64,000 bases of DNA from an uncultured Prevotella sp. (GTDB lineage Bacteria; Bacteroidota; Bacteroidia; Bacteroidales; Bacteroidaceae). Below are positions 43,664-52,511 of the stretch, piece by piece (within the stretch, counting starts at the first letter, position 1; the number at the start of each line of letters is the position of its first letter). Location: assembly GCA_902464615.1 (NCBI GenBank), contig CABQKA010000008.1, forward strand, positions 23,817 through 87,816, given 5' to 3'. The translations under genes and the position numbers were made by a program. Below the pieces are notes generated by a model that made no database searches, was not told the origin of the DNA, and saw only the letters and a list, made by a program, of their open reading frames with translations.

Positions 43664-46150
43664 ATGAAAAAGTTGCCCCTTCTCCTGCTCTGTCTCCTGC
43701 TCTGCGGGCAGATGCAGGCGCAACGCTCCGTCGTCCGGGCAGCCCGTGCCGTCATGGAGCGCGCCACCGGACAGGCCGACCTGCCCGTAAAGCTCACCGT
43801 CCACTCTGCGGACAGCACATATTTCCGCTACGAAGTCCGCGACGGCGTCCTCCACATCGAAGGCAGCGACGGCACCGCCCTCTGCAGGGGCTTTTACGAC
43901 TATGCCAAGCGCCACGGCTCCGGCCTCTTCACGTGGAGCGGCAGCAACCTCCGCCTGCCCGCCCGCCTGCCCGACGAGCCTGCGCGCCGCGTCGTCTCGC
44001 CCTTTGCCGACCATTACTACATGAATGTCGTTACCTTCGGCTACAGCACTCCCTACTGGGACTGGGCGCGATGGGAGCAGGAAATCGACTGGATGGCGCT
44101 CCACGGCGTCAACATGCCGCTGGCCCTGACGGCCTACGAGGCCATCATCGCCCGTGTGTGGAAAAAGTTAGGGCTCACGGACGAGGAAATCAACCAGTAC
44201 TTCGTCGGACCGGCCCACCTGCCCTGGATGCGCATGGGCAATATCAGCGGCATCGACGGCCCGCTCAACGAAGACTGGCACCGCGGGCAAATAGCCCTGC
44301 AGCATAAGATTCTGGACCGCATGCGCGCACTCGGCATGAAGCCCATCTGTCCCGGATTCGCCGGCTTCGTCCCGCAGGCCATCAAGCGTATCAGCCCGCA
44401 GACGGAGCTGGTCACCACGCACTGGGCCGGCAGTTTCTCGAACTGGATGCTTAAGCCGTCCGACCCCCTCTTCCGGAAAATCTGCACCGCCTTCATCCGC
44501 GAGTGGGAAAAAGAGTTCGGCAAGAACGACTACTACCTGGTGGACAGCTTCAACGAAATGGACATCCCGTTCCCCGAAAAGGGCACGCCCGAACGCTACG
44601 AGCAAGTGGCGCAATACGGCGAGAGCGTCTACGAAGCCATCGCGGCGGCCAACCCGGACGCCGTATGGACCATGCAAGGCTGGATGTTCGGCTACCAACG
44701 GGACATTTGGGACTACGAGACCCTCCAGGCCCTCCTCTCCCGCGTCCCGGACGACAAGATGCTCCTGCTCGACCTGGCCGTCGACTACAACACGCAGTTC
44801 TGGCATTCGCAGGTCAACTGGGAATACTACAAGGGATTCTTCAACACGCCGTGGATATACAGCGTCATCCCCAACATGGGCGGGAAAACGGGCATGACCG
44901 GCGTCCTTGAGTTCTACGCCAACGGGCATCTGGCCGCCCTCTCGTCGGCCCACAAAGGGCGGCTCGCCGGCCAAGGCATGGCCCCCGAAGGCATCGAAAA
45001 CAACGAAGTCATCTACGAACTCGTGTCGGATGCCGGGTGGTCGTCCGAACGCATCGACCTCAACGAGTGGCTGGCCGCCTACAGCACCAACCGCTACGGC
45101 AGCTGCCCCGAGGAGCTGCGCCGCTACTGGGCGCTGCTCCTCCAGTCCGTCTACGGCACCTTCACGGACCATCCCCGCTACAACTGGCAGTTCCGCCCGG
45201 GAAGCGTAAGGAAGGGGAGCATCAACCTCAGCCCGGAGTTTTTCCAAGCCATCGAAAGTTTCGCCGCCGCCCGCGGGCTGAGCGGCAACGAGCGCTACCG
45301 CACGGACCTTGCCGAACTGGCCGCGCTCTACGCCGGCGGCAAAGCGGAGTTCCTCACCCGCCACATCGACCAGGCCTACCAGTCCGGCGACACCGCGCAG
45401 GCGCTCCGCCTGCAGGCGCGCTTCACGGCCACGCTGCGCGCCATGGACTCCGTCCTCTGCGCCCATCCCACGCTGAGCCTCGACCGCTGGCTCGGCTTTG
45501 CCCGGCAGGCCGCCCGCACTCCGGAACAGGCGCAGCAATACGTCCGCAACGCCCGCCGCATCGTCACCGTATGGGGCCCGCCCGTCGACGACTATTCCGC
45601 CCGCGTGTGGAGCGGACTTATCAGGGACTACTACCTGCCGCGCTGGCAGCACTATTTCGACGCCCGCAACGCCCATAAAGACTTCGACTTCGCCGCATGG
45701 GAAAAGGCATGGGTGGAACGCGGGGCACAGCCGCTCTCCCCGGCCGCGGCACCGGCCGACGTCGTCGCGGCGGCCCGGCGCCTCATCAACGCCACACGCG
45801 ACATTTCCGAACAGGCGGAAAGCGACGCCGACATCCTCGGCTCGTGGCAGACGGAAGGCGCAGGCGACTACACGTTCACCTTCTCCCTTTCCGCCGCCCA
45901 GCTCCGCAGCCTGAAAGGCATCGCGCTCCAGAGCGGCAACGCAGCGGCACACGCCGCGCTGAAACAGGCCGAGGTGGTGGCCGACGGAAAAACGGTGGCC
46001 AGCGCCCGGCCCGGCACAGACGGCGTACAGGATGCCGCCCGGTGCCGCTTCGACCTGGCCGGCGTCACGGGCGGCAACAACGGCTGCACGCTGCGCGTCA
46101 CCCTGCACACCGACGCCAAGGCCTCGGGCACCGTCCGCCTCCTCCGCTAA
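43664..46150 (+). CDS. GH89 alpha-N-acetylglucosaminidase (NAGLU family)
   Basis: 828 residues with a signal peptide (about 1-20). The NAGLU layout is complete: small N-domain (about 25-110), (beta/alpha)8 barrel (about 115-460) and a C-terminal helical domain, followed by a Bacteroidetes-style beta tail. Landmarks are MNVVTFGYSTPYWDWARWEQEIDWMALHGVNMPLA, YFVGPAHLPWMRMGNISGIDGPL, E298 in DSFNEMD, and E442/E445 in PEGIENNEVIYELVSD, candidate catalytic acids. The family removes terminal alpha-GlcNAc, as found on mucin O-glycans and heparan sulfate. It begins 62 bp after dacB but is a glycan-use gene; a repeat array follows 67 nt after its stop. Confidence 0.94.
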   Translation: MKKLPLLLLCLLLCGQMQAQRSVVRAARAVMERATGQADLPVKLTVHSADSTYFRYEVRDGVLHIEGSDGTALCRGFYDYAKRHGSGLFTWSGSNLRLPARLPDEPARRVVSPFADHYYMNVVTFGYSTPYWDWARWEQEIDWMALHGVNMPLALTAYEAIIARVWKKLGLTDEEINQYFVGPAHLPWMRMGNISGIDGPLNEDWHRGQIALQHKILDRMRALGMKPICPGFAGFVPQAIKRISPQTELVTTHWAGSFSNWMLKPSDPLFRKICTAFIREWEKEFGKNDYYLVDSFNEMDIPFPEKGTPERYEQVAQYGESVYEAIAAANPDAVWTMQGWMFGYQRDIWDYETLQALLSRVPDDKMLLLDLAVDYNTQFWHSQVNWEYYKGFFNTPWIYSVIPNMGGKTGMTGVLEFYANGHLAALSSAHKGRLAGQGMAPEGIENNEVIYELVSDAGWSSERIDLNEWLAAYSTNRYGSCPEELRRYWALLLQSVYGTFTDHPRYNWQFRPGSVRKGSINLSPEFFQAIESFAAARGLSGNERYRTDLAELAALYAGGKAEFLTRHIDQAYQSGDTAQALRLQARFTATLRAMDSVLCAHPTLSLDRWLGFARQAARTPEQAQQYVRNARRIVTVWGPPVDDYSARVWSGLIRDYYLPRWQHYFDARNAHKDFDFAAWEKAWVERGAQPLSPAAAPADVVAAARRLINATRDISEQAESDADILGSWQTEGAGDYTFTFSLSAAQLRSLKGIALQSGNAAAHAALKQAEVVADGKTVASARPGTDGVQDAARCRFDLAGVTGGNNGCTLRVTLHTDAKASGTVRLLR

Positions 46151-46216
46151 CCACGCCGCAAGGTGCACACCCACAGCGGCCTGTTCCCGCGACCGACGGG
46201 AACAGGCCGCGTCGTT

Positions 46217-46254
46217 ACGGGCCTTAGCCCCGCACGCGCGGGACTAAGGCCCGT
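46217..46254. repeat. 21-bp-period palindrome array, locus 6 (2 units)
   Basis: Units start at 46217 (ACGGGCCTTAGCCCCGC) and 46238 (GCGGGACTAAGGCCCGT), inverted relative to each other. A third position at 46259 is too degraded to count. Confidence 0.9.
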
Positions 46255-46305
46255 ATCCCGTCTGAATCTCCGCGTGCCGGGCTTCAGTGTCTCGCAATTT
46301 TGTAG

Positions 46306-46313
46306 TATATTTG
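46306..46313 (+). promoter_or_regulatory. -7 promoter element (TATATTTG) for the aroA operon
   Basis: TAnnTTTG, 24 bp before the aroA ATG at 46338; it excludes the upstream in-frame ATG at 46287 as start. Confidence 0.6.
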
Positions 46314-46337
46314 CCCCAACCAAGAACTACGACCGCC

Positions 46338-47591
46338 ATGACCTACGACTTAGCCTTCCCGCCCGCCCTCAGGGGGCGCATCGCCCTGCCTGCCTCCAAA
46401 AGCCTTTCGGCCCGCGCACTCATCATTGCGGCCCTGGCAGACGGCGCCACGGTCGAGGGACTTTCGGACTGCGACGACACCCGCGTCCTGCGCCGCGCCC
46501 TCACGGAGCGGCCCGACACGGTCGACGTGCAGGCCGCAGGGACGGCCATGCGCTTCGCCACGGCCTATTTTGCCACACAGCCGGGCACGCACACCGTCAC
46601 CGGGACGGCCCGCATGTGCCACCGCCCCGTGAAAGCCCTGGTCGACGCCCTGCGCGCGCTGGGCGCTGCGGTGGAATATGTGGGGGAAACGGGCTTCCCC
46701 CCGCTCCGCATCACGGGCCGCCGCCTGCCGGGCGGACAGGTGGAGCTACCGGCCGACATCAGCTCGCAATACGTCTCCGCCTTGCTCATGATAGCCCCCA
46801 CCCTGGCCGGCGGACTGGAGCTCAGGCTGCGCGGCGAAGTGGCCTCGCGCCCCTATATCGACATGACGCTGGGCCTCATGCGCCATTTCGGGGCCCGGGC
46901 GGAGTGGACTGCGGAAGACACCCTCCGCGTGGCGCCGGGAGGCTACCGCCCCGGAGTGCGCTACACCGTCGAACCGGACTGGAGCGCCGCCTCCTACTGG
47001 TACGAGATGGTCGCGCTCTCCACCGACCCGGAAGCCCGCATCGAACTGCCCGGCCTGACGGCCGGCAGCCTGCAGGGCGACAGCGCCGTGGCGCAACTGT
47101 TCCGCCCGCTGGGCGTGGCGACAGACTTCCATGCCGCAGGCGCCACGCTGCGCAAAAGCGCCGCAGCGGCAGGGCCGGTCGCCGCAGACCTTGGCGGCTG
47201 CCCGGACCTGGCACAGACACTCGTCGCCACCTGTACGCTGCTGCGCCGCCCCTTCCGCTTCAGCGGCCTCCGCACCCTCCGCATCAAGGAGACCGACCGC
47301 ATCGCAGCCCTCCAGACAGAGTTGGGCCGCATGGGGGCCAACCTCGCCACAGACGGCGAAAGCCTGTGGTCCGCCGCAGGAAGCGCCCCCCTTCACAGCC
47401 CGGACGGCCCGCTGGCCACCTACGACGACCACCGCATGGCCATGGCCCTCGCCCCGGCCGCCATACCGCTGGGAAGTGTCGCCATAGCCCACGCCGAAGT
47501 GGTCTCCAAATCGTATCCCGCCTTCTGGGACGACCTGCGCAGCGTAGGTGTCCGCCTGACAGCCATCGCCGACGCGCCGGCCCGGTCCTGA
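46338..47591 (+). CDS. aroA: 3-phosphoshikimate 1-carboxyvinyltransferase (EPSP synthase)
   Basis: 417 residues from the ATG at 46338. It joins shikimate-3-phosphate and phosphoenolpyruvate in aromatic amino-acid synthesis. Family motifs: PASKSLSARALIIAALADG (PEP-binding Lys; most enzymes have SKSISNRAL), AAGTAMRFATAYFA (the GTAMR loop), DISSQYVSALLMIAPTLAGGL, LRIKETDRI, and DDHRMAMALA near the end. The usual G in the L-G-N-A-G-T loop is partly replaced here (QAAGTAM). It leads a compact five-gene run (gaps 13-36 bp) with no other shikimate gene nearby. Confidence 0.95.
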   Translation: MTYDLAFPPALRGRIALPASKSLSARALIIAALADGATVEGLSDCDDTRVLRRALTERPDTVDVQAAGTAMRFATAYFATQPGTHTVTGTARMCHRPVKALVDALRALGAAVEYVGETGFPPLRITGRRLPGGQVELPADISSQYVSALLMIAPTLAGGLELRLRGEVASRPYIDMTLGLMRHFGARAEWTAEDTLRVAPGGYRPGVRYTVEPDWSAASYWYEMVALSTDPEARIELPGLTAGSLQGDSAVAQLFRPLGVATDFHAAGATLRKSAAAAGPVAADLGGCPDLAQTLVATCTLLRRPFRFSGLRTLRIKETDRIAALQTELGRMGANLATDGESLWSAAGSAPLHSPDGPLATYDDHRMAMALAPAAIPLGSVAIAHAEVVSKSYPAFWDDLRSVGVRLTAIADAPARS

Positions 47592-47608
47592 CCCCAAAAA
47601 CGAAACAA

Positions 47609-48043
47609 ATGCTCCCGCTCGCCCTCTCCCTCTTTTGCCTGTTCCTCGTAGCCCTGGCATTGGGCCACGCCGCCTACCGCCACGAACGCCGCCACCCCGA
47701 AAGCGGCACGCCCGCCGGCCCACCGGCCCCGGCGCGCCCCGCCGGCTGCTGCGGCCAGCACGAAGTGTGCGAAAAGGAAAGCCTGCTGGCCGCCGTGAGC
47801 CGCGACATAGAATACTACGAAGACGAGGATCTTGACGCCTTCCGCGGCCGGGAGGCGGACCGATATACGGACGAGGAGGTAGAACAGTTCCGCGAAGTGC
47901 TCTACACCATGCGCGAGGACGAAGTGGCGGGATGGGTGCGCTCGCTCCAACTGCGCGGAGTAGCCCTCCCGGACGACCTGAAAGACGAAGTATTCCTCAT
48001 CGTCGGCGAACGGCGGAACGCCGCGCCGGCACAACCCTCCTGA
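47609..48043 (+). CDS. Small membrane-anchored acidic protein, unknown
   Basis: 144 residues, starting 17 bp after aroA (ATG at 47609). One N-terminal membrane helix (MLPLALSLFCLFLVALALGHAAY) is followed by a Pro/Ala linker, then a Cys cluster CCGQHEVC, and an acidic helical region (YYEDEDLDAF, YTDEEVEQFREVLYTM). The family is conserved between an aroA-like gene and a metal ABC permease in Bacteroides, but I do not know its function. The CCx4C group could bind metal. Translationally coupled context: 13 bp to the permease gene. Confidence 0.7.
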   Translation: MLPLALSLFCLFLVALALGHAAYRHERRHPESGTPAGPPAPARPAGCCGQHEVCEKESLLAAVSRDIEYYEDEDLDAFRGREADRYTDEEVEQFREVLYTMREDEVAGWVRSLQLRGVALPDDLKDEVFLIVGERRNAAPAQPS

Positions 48044-48056
48044 CCCCGACACTGCA

Positions 48057-48863
48057 ATGCCTTCCATCCTGACCTACACATTTTTCCAACACGCACTGGC
48101 CGGCGGTCTGCTGGCCAGCCTGCTCTGTGCGATGGTAGGGACCTACGTCGTGACGCGCCGCATGGTCATTGCGGGCGGCGGCATGGCCCACGCCTCGCTG
48201 GGCGGCGTCGGGATGGGGGCATACTTCGGTTTCCCGCCACTGGCAGGGGCAGCCGTTTTCGCGCTGTGCTCGGGGCTGGCCATCGACTTGCTCTCCCGCC
48301 GCGCCGCGGTCCGGGGCGACTCGGCCGTAGCCATGCTCTGGACGCTGGGCATGAGCGTGGGCATCCTCTTTGCCTACCTCACGCCGGGCTTCATGACCGA
48401 CCTGCCGGCCTACCTTTTCGGGGACATCCTTTCCGTCACGGCAGCCGACCTCTGGACCATCGGGGCACTGACGGCGGTCTGCGCGCTGTTTTTCGCCACC
48501 TGCCTTCCGGCCATCGTCACCGTGGCCTACGACCGTGACTTCGCCGCCACGCGGGGACTGCCGGTGCGGGCCGTGGAACTGGCCATGACGGCACTCACGG
48601 CACTGACCATCGTCAGTTGCCTGCACATGGTGGGCATCGTCCTGGTCGTCTCGCTGCTCTCCGTCCCGCAACTGACCGCGGGCCTGTTCGCACGCACATT
48701 CGGCGCAATGGTCTGTGGTTCCGCCATAGCCGGCTACGCCAGCTGCGTGGCCGGGCTGTTCCTTTCCTATTGGCTCGACGTCCCCGGCGGGGCCTCCATC
48801 ATCCTTGTCTCCATCGCGCTTTACTTCCTTTGCCGGGCAATAAAACGGCTCGCCCGACGTTAA
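48057..48863 (+). CDS. ABC-3 family metal transporter permease (ZnuB/MntB-like)
   Basis: 268 residues, about eight membrane helices. The ABC-3 permease signature is visible: MVIAGGGMAHASLGGVGMGAYFG, then GDSAVAMLWTLGMSVGILFAYLTPGF, and the coupling-helix region ATRGLPVRAVELAMTALTALTIVSCLHMVGIVLVVSLLSVPQLTAGLFARTF. Such permeases move Zn, Mn or Fe with an ATPase and a solute-binding protein. Neither partner is encoded beside it; it is sandwiched in the aroA operon, so the complex must be completed from elsewhere. Confidence 0.9.
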   Translation: MPSILTYTFFQHALAGGLLASLLCAMVGTYVVTRRMVIAGGGMAHASLGGVGMGAYFGFPPLAGAAVFALCSGLAIDLLSRRAAVRGDSAVAMLWTLGMSVGILFAYLTPGFMTDLPAYLFGDILSVTAADLWTIGALTAVCALFFATCLPAIVTVAYDRDFAATRGLPVRAVELAMTALTALTIVSCLHMVGIVLVVSLLSVPQLTAGLFARTFGAMVCGSAIAGYASCVAGLFLSYWLDVPGGASIILVSIALYFLCRAIKRLARR

Positions 48864-48899
48864 TTATCCGAAGAATTCCCATTCCACACCGCTCTTACC

Positions 48900-51833
48900 G
48901 TGAAACGCATCCCCATTGCCCCGCTACTCTTGATTGCCGCCTGCGCTACGCTCGCAGCCTGCTCCACCCGGAAGAATACGGCGGGGACGCGCTTCTGGCA
49001 ATCGTTCACGACACGCTACAACGTCTACTACAACGGAAACGAGGCATACAAGGAAGGAATGCTGGCCAAAGAGAAAGGCCACAAGGACAACTTCACGGAG
49101 ACGCTGCCCTTCTTCATGGTGGGCAACGAAAGCTCCCGCAGCCTGGGCAAGAGCAATTTCGAGACCACAATCACGAAGTGCGAGAAAGCCATACAGCTCC
49201 ACTCCATCAAGCGACGGCCGGCCGTCAGCCCGGGCAAGCGCCGCTCCCCGAAGATGAAAGCCTACCTGAAACGGCAGGAGTTTAACCCGTTCCTGAAAAA
49301 CGCCTGGCTGCTGATGGGCCGCGCCCAATTCCAAAAAGGCGACTTCGTCGAGGCAGCCTCCACCTTCTCCTACATCACACGCCACTACGCGCAAGAACCC
49401 GACGTCGTGGCCGAGGCGCGCATCTGGCTGGCCCGCTGTTACAGCGAGCTGGAATGGTTTTACGACGCGGAGGACGCACTCGGCAAACTGGGTCTCGACA
49501 GCGTACCGGCCCGCCTGCGCCGCGAGCGCGACGCCACTACGGCCAACCTGCTGTTGCGGCAAGGACAGACGGCAGAGGCCTTGCCCTACCTGGAGCGGGC
49601 CGCGCGCAAGGAGCCGCGCAAACTGCAACGGGCGCGCCTTTATTTCCTGCTCGGACAGGTGCAGCAATCCCTGGGACACGCCGAACAGGCCTACCGCGCG
49701 CTGAAAAAATGCCTCCGCCAAAGTCCGCCATACGAAATGGCCTTCAACGCGCGCATCCTGCAGACGGAAGTCCTCGCCGACCGGAACGAAGGGAAAAAGA
49801 TGATAGCCCGCCTCAAACGCATGGCGCGCTCAGCCAACAACAAGGACTATCTTGACCAAGTGTACTACGCCATGGGCAACATCTACCTGTCGCAACGCGA
49901 CACGGCCAACGCCATCGGCGCATACGAACGGGGCCGCGCGGGCAGCACACGCAACGGACCGGAAAAGGGCGTACTGCTCCTGCGCCTGGGCGAGCTTTAC
50001 TGGGAACGGGGACGCTACGAACTGGCCCAATCGTGCTACGGAGAAGCCGTAGGACTCATCGACAAGGACAACGCGGCCTACGACGGGGCCATGCTCCGCT
50101 CCAAAGTGCTCGACGAACTGGTGCCCTACACTTCGGCAGTAGCCCTGCAGGACAGCCTGCTCGAGCTGGCTGTCATGAGCGAGGCGGACCGCAACGCGGC
50201 CATAGACCGCGTCATCGAGGCATTGAAAAAGAAAGAAGAAGAGGAGCGCCGCTCCCGCGCCGACTCGGCGGCCGACGCCCGTGCGGCAGGAAACGCAGGG
50301 ACGGGCGGCGGGTCAACCATGCCCGGCCCGGCAAACCAGCCCACACCGCAAGGCGACAAGGACAGCTGGTATTTTTACAACCCGACAGCCGTAGCGCAAG
50401 GCAAGCAGCAGTTCCAACGCATCTGGGGTAAACGCAAGAACGAGGACAACTGGCGCCGGGCCAACCGCAGCGTACTGGCTGACGCCGGAAACGAGGAGTA
50501 TGACTACGAGGCGCAGGACTCCATCGACGCGGCCAACGCCTTGGCCGACAGCCTGGCACAAGCTGACGGCGAGGAAGAACTCGCCACCGACTCGGCCCAG
50601 AACGACCCGCACCAGCGCGAATATTATCTGAAGCAGATACCTTTCACCGAAGAGGCCAAGCAGGCCAGCAACGCCATCATCATGGACGGGCTTTACAATG
50701 CCGGTCTCATAGAGAAAGACAAACTGGAAGACTTCCCGCTGGCCGCACGCACGCTGACACGGCTCTACCGCGACTATCCCACGTTCGAGAAACTGAACGA
50801 CGTGTACTACCAGCTGTTCCTACTCTACTCCCGCTGGGGACGGCAGACCGACGCGGAAAAATTCCGCCGCCTACTGGCCGAGCAATTCCCTGAAGACCCG
50901 ATGACCCGCATCATTACCGACCCGGACTTCGAGCATAATGCCCGTTTCGGCAAAGAGATAGAAGACTCGCTCTACACAGCCACCTATGAAGCCTACCGCA
51001 GGCGCGACAACGCGGCCGTGGCACGCAATTTCGAACGTTCTACGGCACAGTTCCCCAACGGTGCGAACCGGCCGAAATTCATCTTAGTCCACGCGCTGAG
51101 CCGCATAGGCACGGCCGACGCCAAAGAAATCACGGCCGAACTGCGCAACCTCGTAAAGCAATATCCCGAAAGCGACGTGAGCGAGATGGCAGGCCTCATC
51201 GTCAAAGGCCTGGAAAGCGGCCGCACACTCAACTCCGGCGGCTTCGACATGGGGTCGCTCTGGGCACGGCGCACCGCCGACGCACAAGCCGTCGTCGACT
51301 CGGCAGGAAAGCGCAAGGCCCTCTCGCCAGACCGCGACGTACCCTTCCTCTGCATCCTGGCCTTCCCCACCGACTCGCTCGATGCGGGACAGGTGCTCTA
51401 CGACTTGGCCCACTTCAATTTCACGGGATTCATGTTCCGTAACTTCGACATTTCCCAACAAGCCGAAGGAGGTATCACGCAATTCCGCATCGCCGGCTTC
51501 AATAACTTCGAGGAAGCACATACCTACGCCCAGGAGCTCTATGCAAAATCCGACATAAAACGGCTCATGGAACACGCGCGGCTGGTCCTCATCTCCGCAG
51601 CAAACCTCGAGTTGCTCGGCACAACGTACAGCTTCGAAGATTACAAAGCATTCTATGACAAGACATTCGCACCCGTCAAGCTCAATCCGCAACTGCCCCT
51701 CGACCTGCGCGACATGCCCATCGAGCAACACTACGAGGACGAATACACGCCCGAACAGCTTGAGGAGATAGAAGGCGACAAAGACCAGCCCGACAACGAA
51801 GACGACGGCGGCGAATGGTACGACATCGAATAA
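48900..51833 (+). CDS. TPR lipoprotein of the PorW/SprE type
   Basis: 977 residues, starting at a GTG (48900) because that gives a lipoprotein signal peptide ending LAAC; no nearer ATG does. The N-terminal half (about 20-440) is a chain of TPR-like helical hairpins (for example AWLLMGRAQFQKGDFVEAASTFSYITRHY and LRLGELYWERGRYELAQSCYGEAV). A Gly/Pro/Asn linker (about 455-480) leads to a C-terminal part with further repeats and the motif FCYTIL-like region FLCILAFPTD. Overall pattern and length match PorW/SprE, a lipoprotein needed for type IX secretion or gliding in some Bacteroidetes, but homologues exist in species without that system. Operon with aroA. Confidence 0.78.
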   Translation: MKRIPIAPLLLIAACATLAACSTRKNTAGTRFWQSFTTRYNVYYNGNEAYKEGMLAKEKGHKDNFTETLPFFMVGNESSRSLGKSNFETTITKCEKAIQLHSIKRRPAVSPGKRRSPKMKAYLKRQEFNPFLKNAWLLMGRAQFQKGDFVEAASTFSYITRHYAQEPDVVAEARIWLARCYSELEWFYDAEDALGKLGLDSVPARLRRERDATTANLLLRQGQTAEALPYLERAARKEPRKLQRARLYFLLGQVQQSLGHAEQAYRALKKCLRQSPPYEMAFNARILQTEVLADRNEGKKMIARLKRMARSANNKDYLDQVYYAMGNIYLSQRDTANAIGAYERGRAGSTRNGPEKGVLLLRLGELYWERGRYELAQSCYGEAVGLIDKDNAAYDGAMLRSKVLDELVPYTSAVALQDSLLELAVMSEADRNAAIDRVIEALKKKEEEERRSRADSAADARAAGNAGTGGGSTMPGPANQPTPQGDKDSWYFYNPTAVAQGKQQFQRIWGKRKNEDNWRRANRSVLADAGNEEYDYEAQDSIDAANALADSLAQADGEEELATDSAQNDPHQREYYLKQIPFTEEAKQASNAIIMDGLYNAGLIEKDKLEDFPLAARTLTRLYRDYPTFEKLNDVYYQLFLLYSRWGRQTDAEKFRRLLAEQFPEDPMTRIITDPDFEHNARFGKEIEDSLYTATYEAYRRRDNAAVARNFERSTAQFPNGANRPKFILVHALSRIGTADAKEITAELRNLVKQYPESDVSEMAGLIVKGLESGRTLNSGGFDMGSLWARRTADAQAVVDSAGKRKALSPDRDVPFLCILAFPTDSLDAGQVLYDLAHFNFTGFMFRNFDISQQAEGGITQFRIAGFNNFEEAHTYAQELYAKSDIKRLMEHARLVLISAANLELLGTTYSFEDYKAFYDKTFAPVKLNPQLPLDLRDMPIEQHYEDEYTPEQLEEIEGDKDQPDNEDDGGEWYDIE

Positions 51834-51863
51834 ATGCCCCTATCCGGGACGATACTCAGAGTT

Positions 51864-52358
51864 ATGAAGAAAATCTGCAACCCCTTTCTCCACCTGGACG
51901 GCTATCACTGCTTCGGTTGCGCTCCGGACAATGCTGCAGGACTGAAAATGGAGTTTTACGAAGACGGCGCCGACATCGTCAGCCATTGGACGCCGCAGCC
52001 CGAATACCAGGGCTGGTTCAACACACTCCACGGCGGCATCGAATGCCTCCTGCTCGACGAAATCTGCGGATGGGTAGTCATGCGCAAACTCCAGACGGCG
52101 GGCGTCACGTCGAAAATGGAGACGCGCTTTCTTAAACCCGTCCACACCGACGGCGGCACGGTGGAGGTCCGTGCCCGCCTGCGTGAAACGCGCCGCAACT
52201 TAGCCGTCATTGACGCCGAGTTGCGCAACACCGCGGGCGAGGTCTGCACCAAAGCGACCTGCACCTACTACATCCTGCCCGCCGAACGCGCCGAACACGA
52301 AATGAACTTCCGCGACTGCCGCACCGAGGACGAAGCCGGCGTCACGGCACAGGACTGA
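51864..52358 (+). CDS. Hotdog-fold thioesterase (PaaI-like)
   Basis: 164 residues from the ATG at 51864 (30 bp after the previous gene). One hotdog domain of the PaaI/4-hydroxybenzoyl-CoA thioesterase type: GYHCFGCAPDNAAGLKMEF, then FNTLHGGIECLLLDEICGW, with the HGG-x-D/E active-site pattern, and VEVRARLRETRRNLAVIDAELRN. It should hydrolyse an acyl-CoA or act as a metabolite-repair thioesterase in the cytosol. It is the last gene of the aroA run, ending convergent to the GH95-like gene. Confidence 0.88.
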   Translation: MKKICNPFLHLDGYHCFGCAPDNAAGLKMEFYEDGADIVSHWTPQPEYQGWFNTLHGGIECLLLDEICGWVVMRKLQTAGVTSKMETRFLKPVHTDGGTVEVRARLRETRRNLAVIDAELRNTAGEVCTKATCTYYILPAERAEHEMNFRDCRTEDEAGVTAQD

Positions 52359-52405
52359 CAGCCTCGGCCACAGGGGAAACAAGGTTTTCGACTCCACATA
52401 CACCA

Positions 52406-52446
52406 GAAGCGGAGGTTTCCAGTAAGATACTGAAAATCTCCGCTTC
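52406..52446. terminator. Long hairpin between convergent thioesterase and GH95-like genes
   Basis: GAAGCGGAG (52406-52414) pairs with CTCCGCTTC (52438-52446); the stem continues inward through GTTT/AAAT and CAGTA/TACTG to an AGA loop. No strong T-tract. A bidirectional end structure is likely. Confidence 0.55.
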
Positions 52447-52511
52447 CGGCTTCTTCTGAATTGCTTTCAAAGCGACACGGCCTGCCGCGCTAAGGGAAGG
52501 GCACGCCGCCC

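Noticed and set aside
44168..46174. Long antisense frame over the GH89 gene
   Set aside because: Shadow of a GC-rich coding strand; Val/Gly/Arg-rich composition without any recognisable motif.
46163..47608. Long frame overlapping aroA and reaching the small membrane protein
   Set aside because: Only the part after 47609 is real; the first 480 codons are an out-of-frame reading of aroA.
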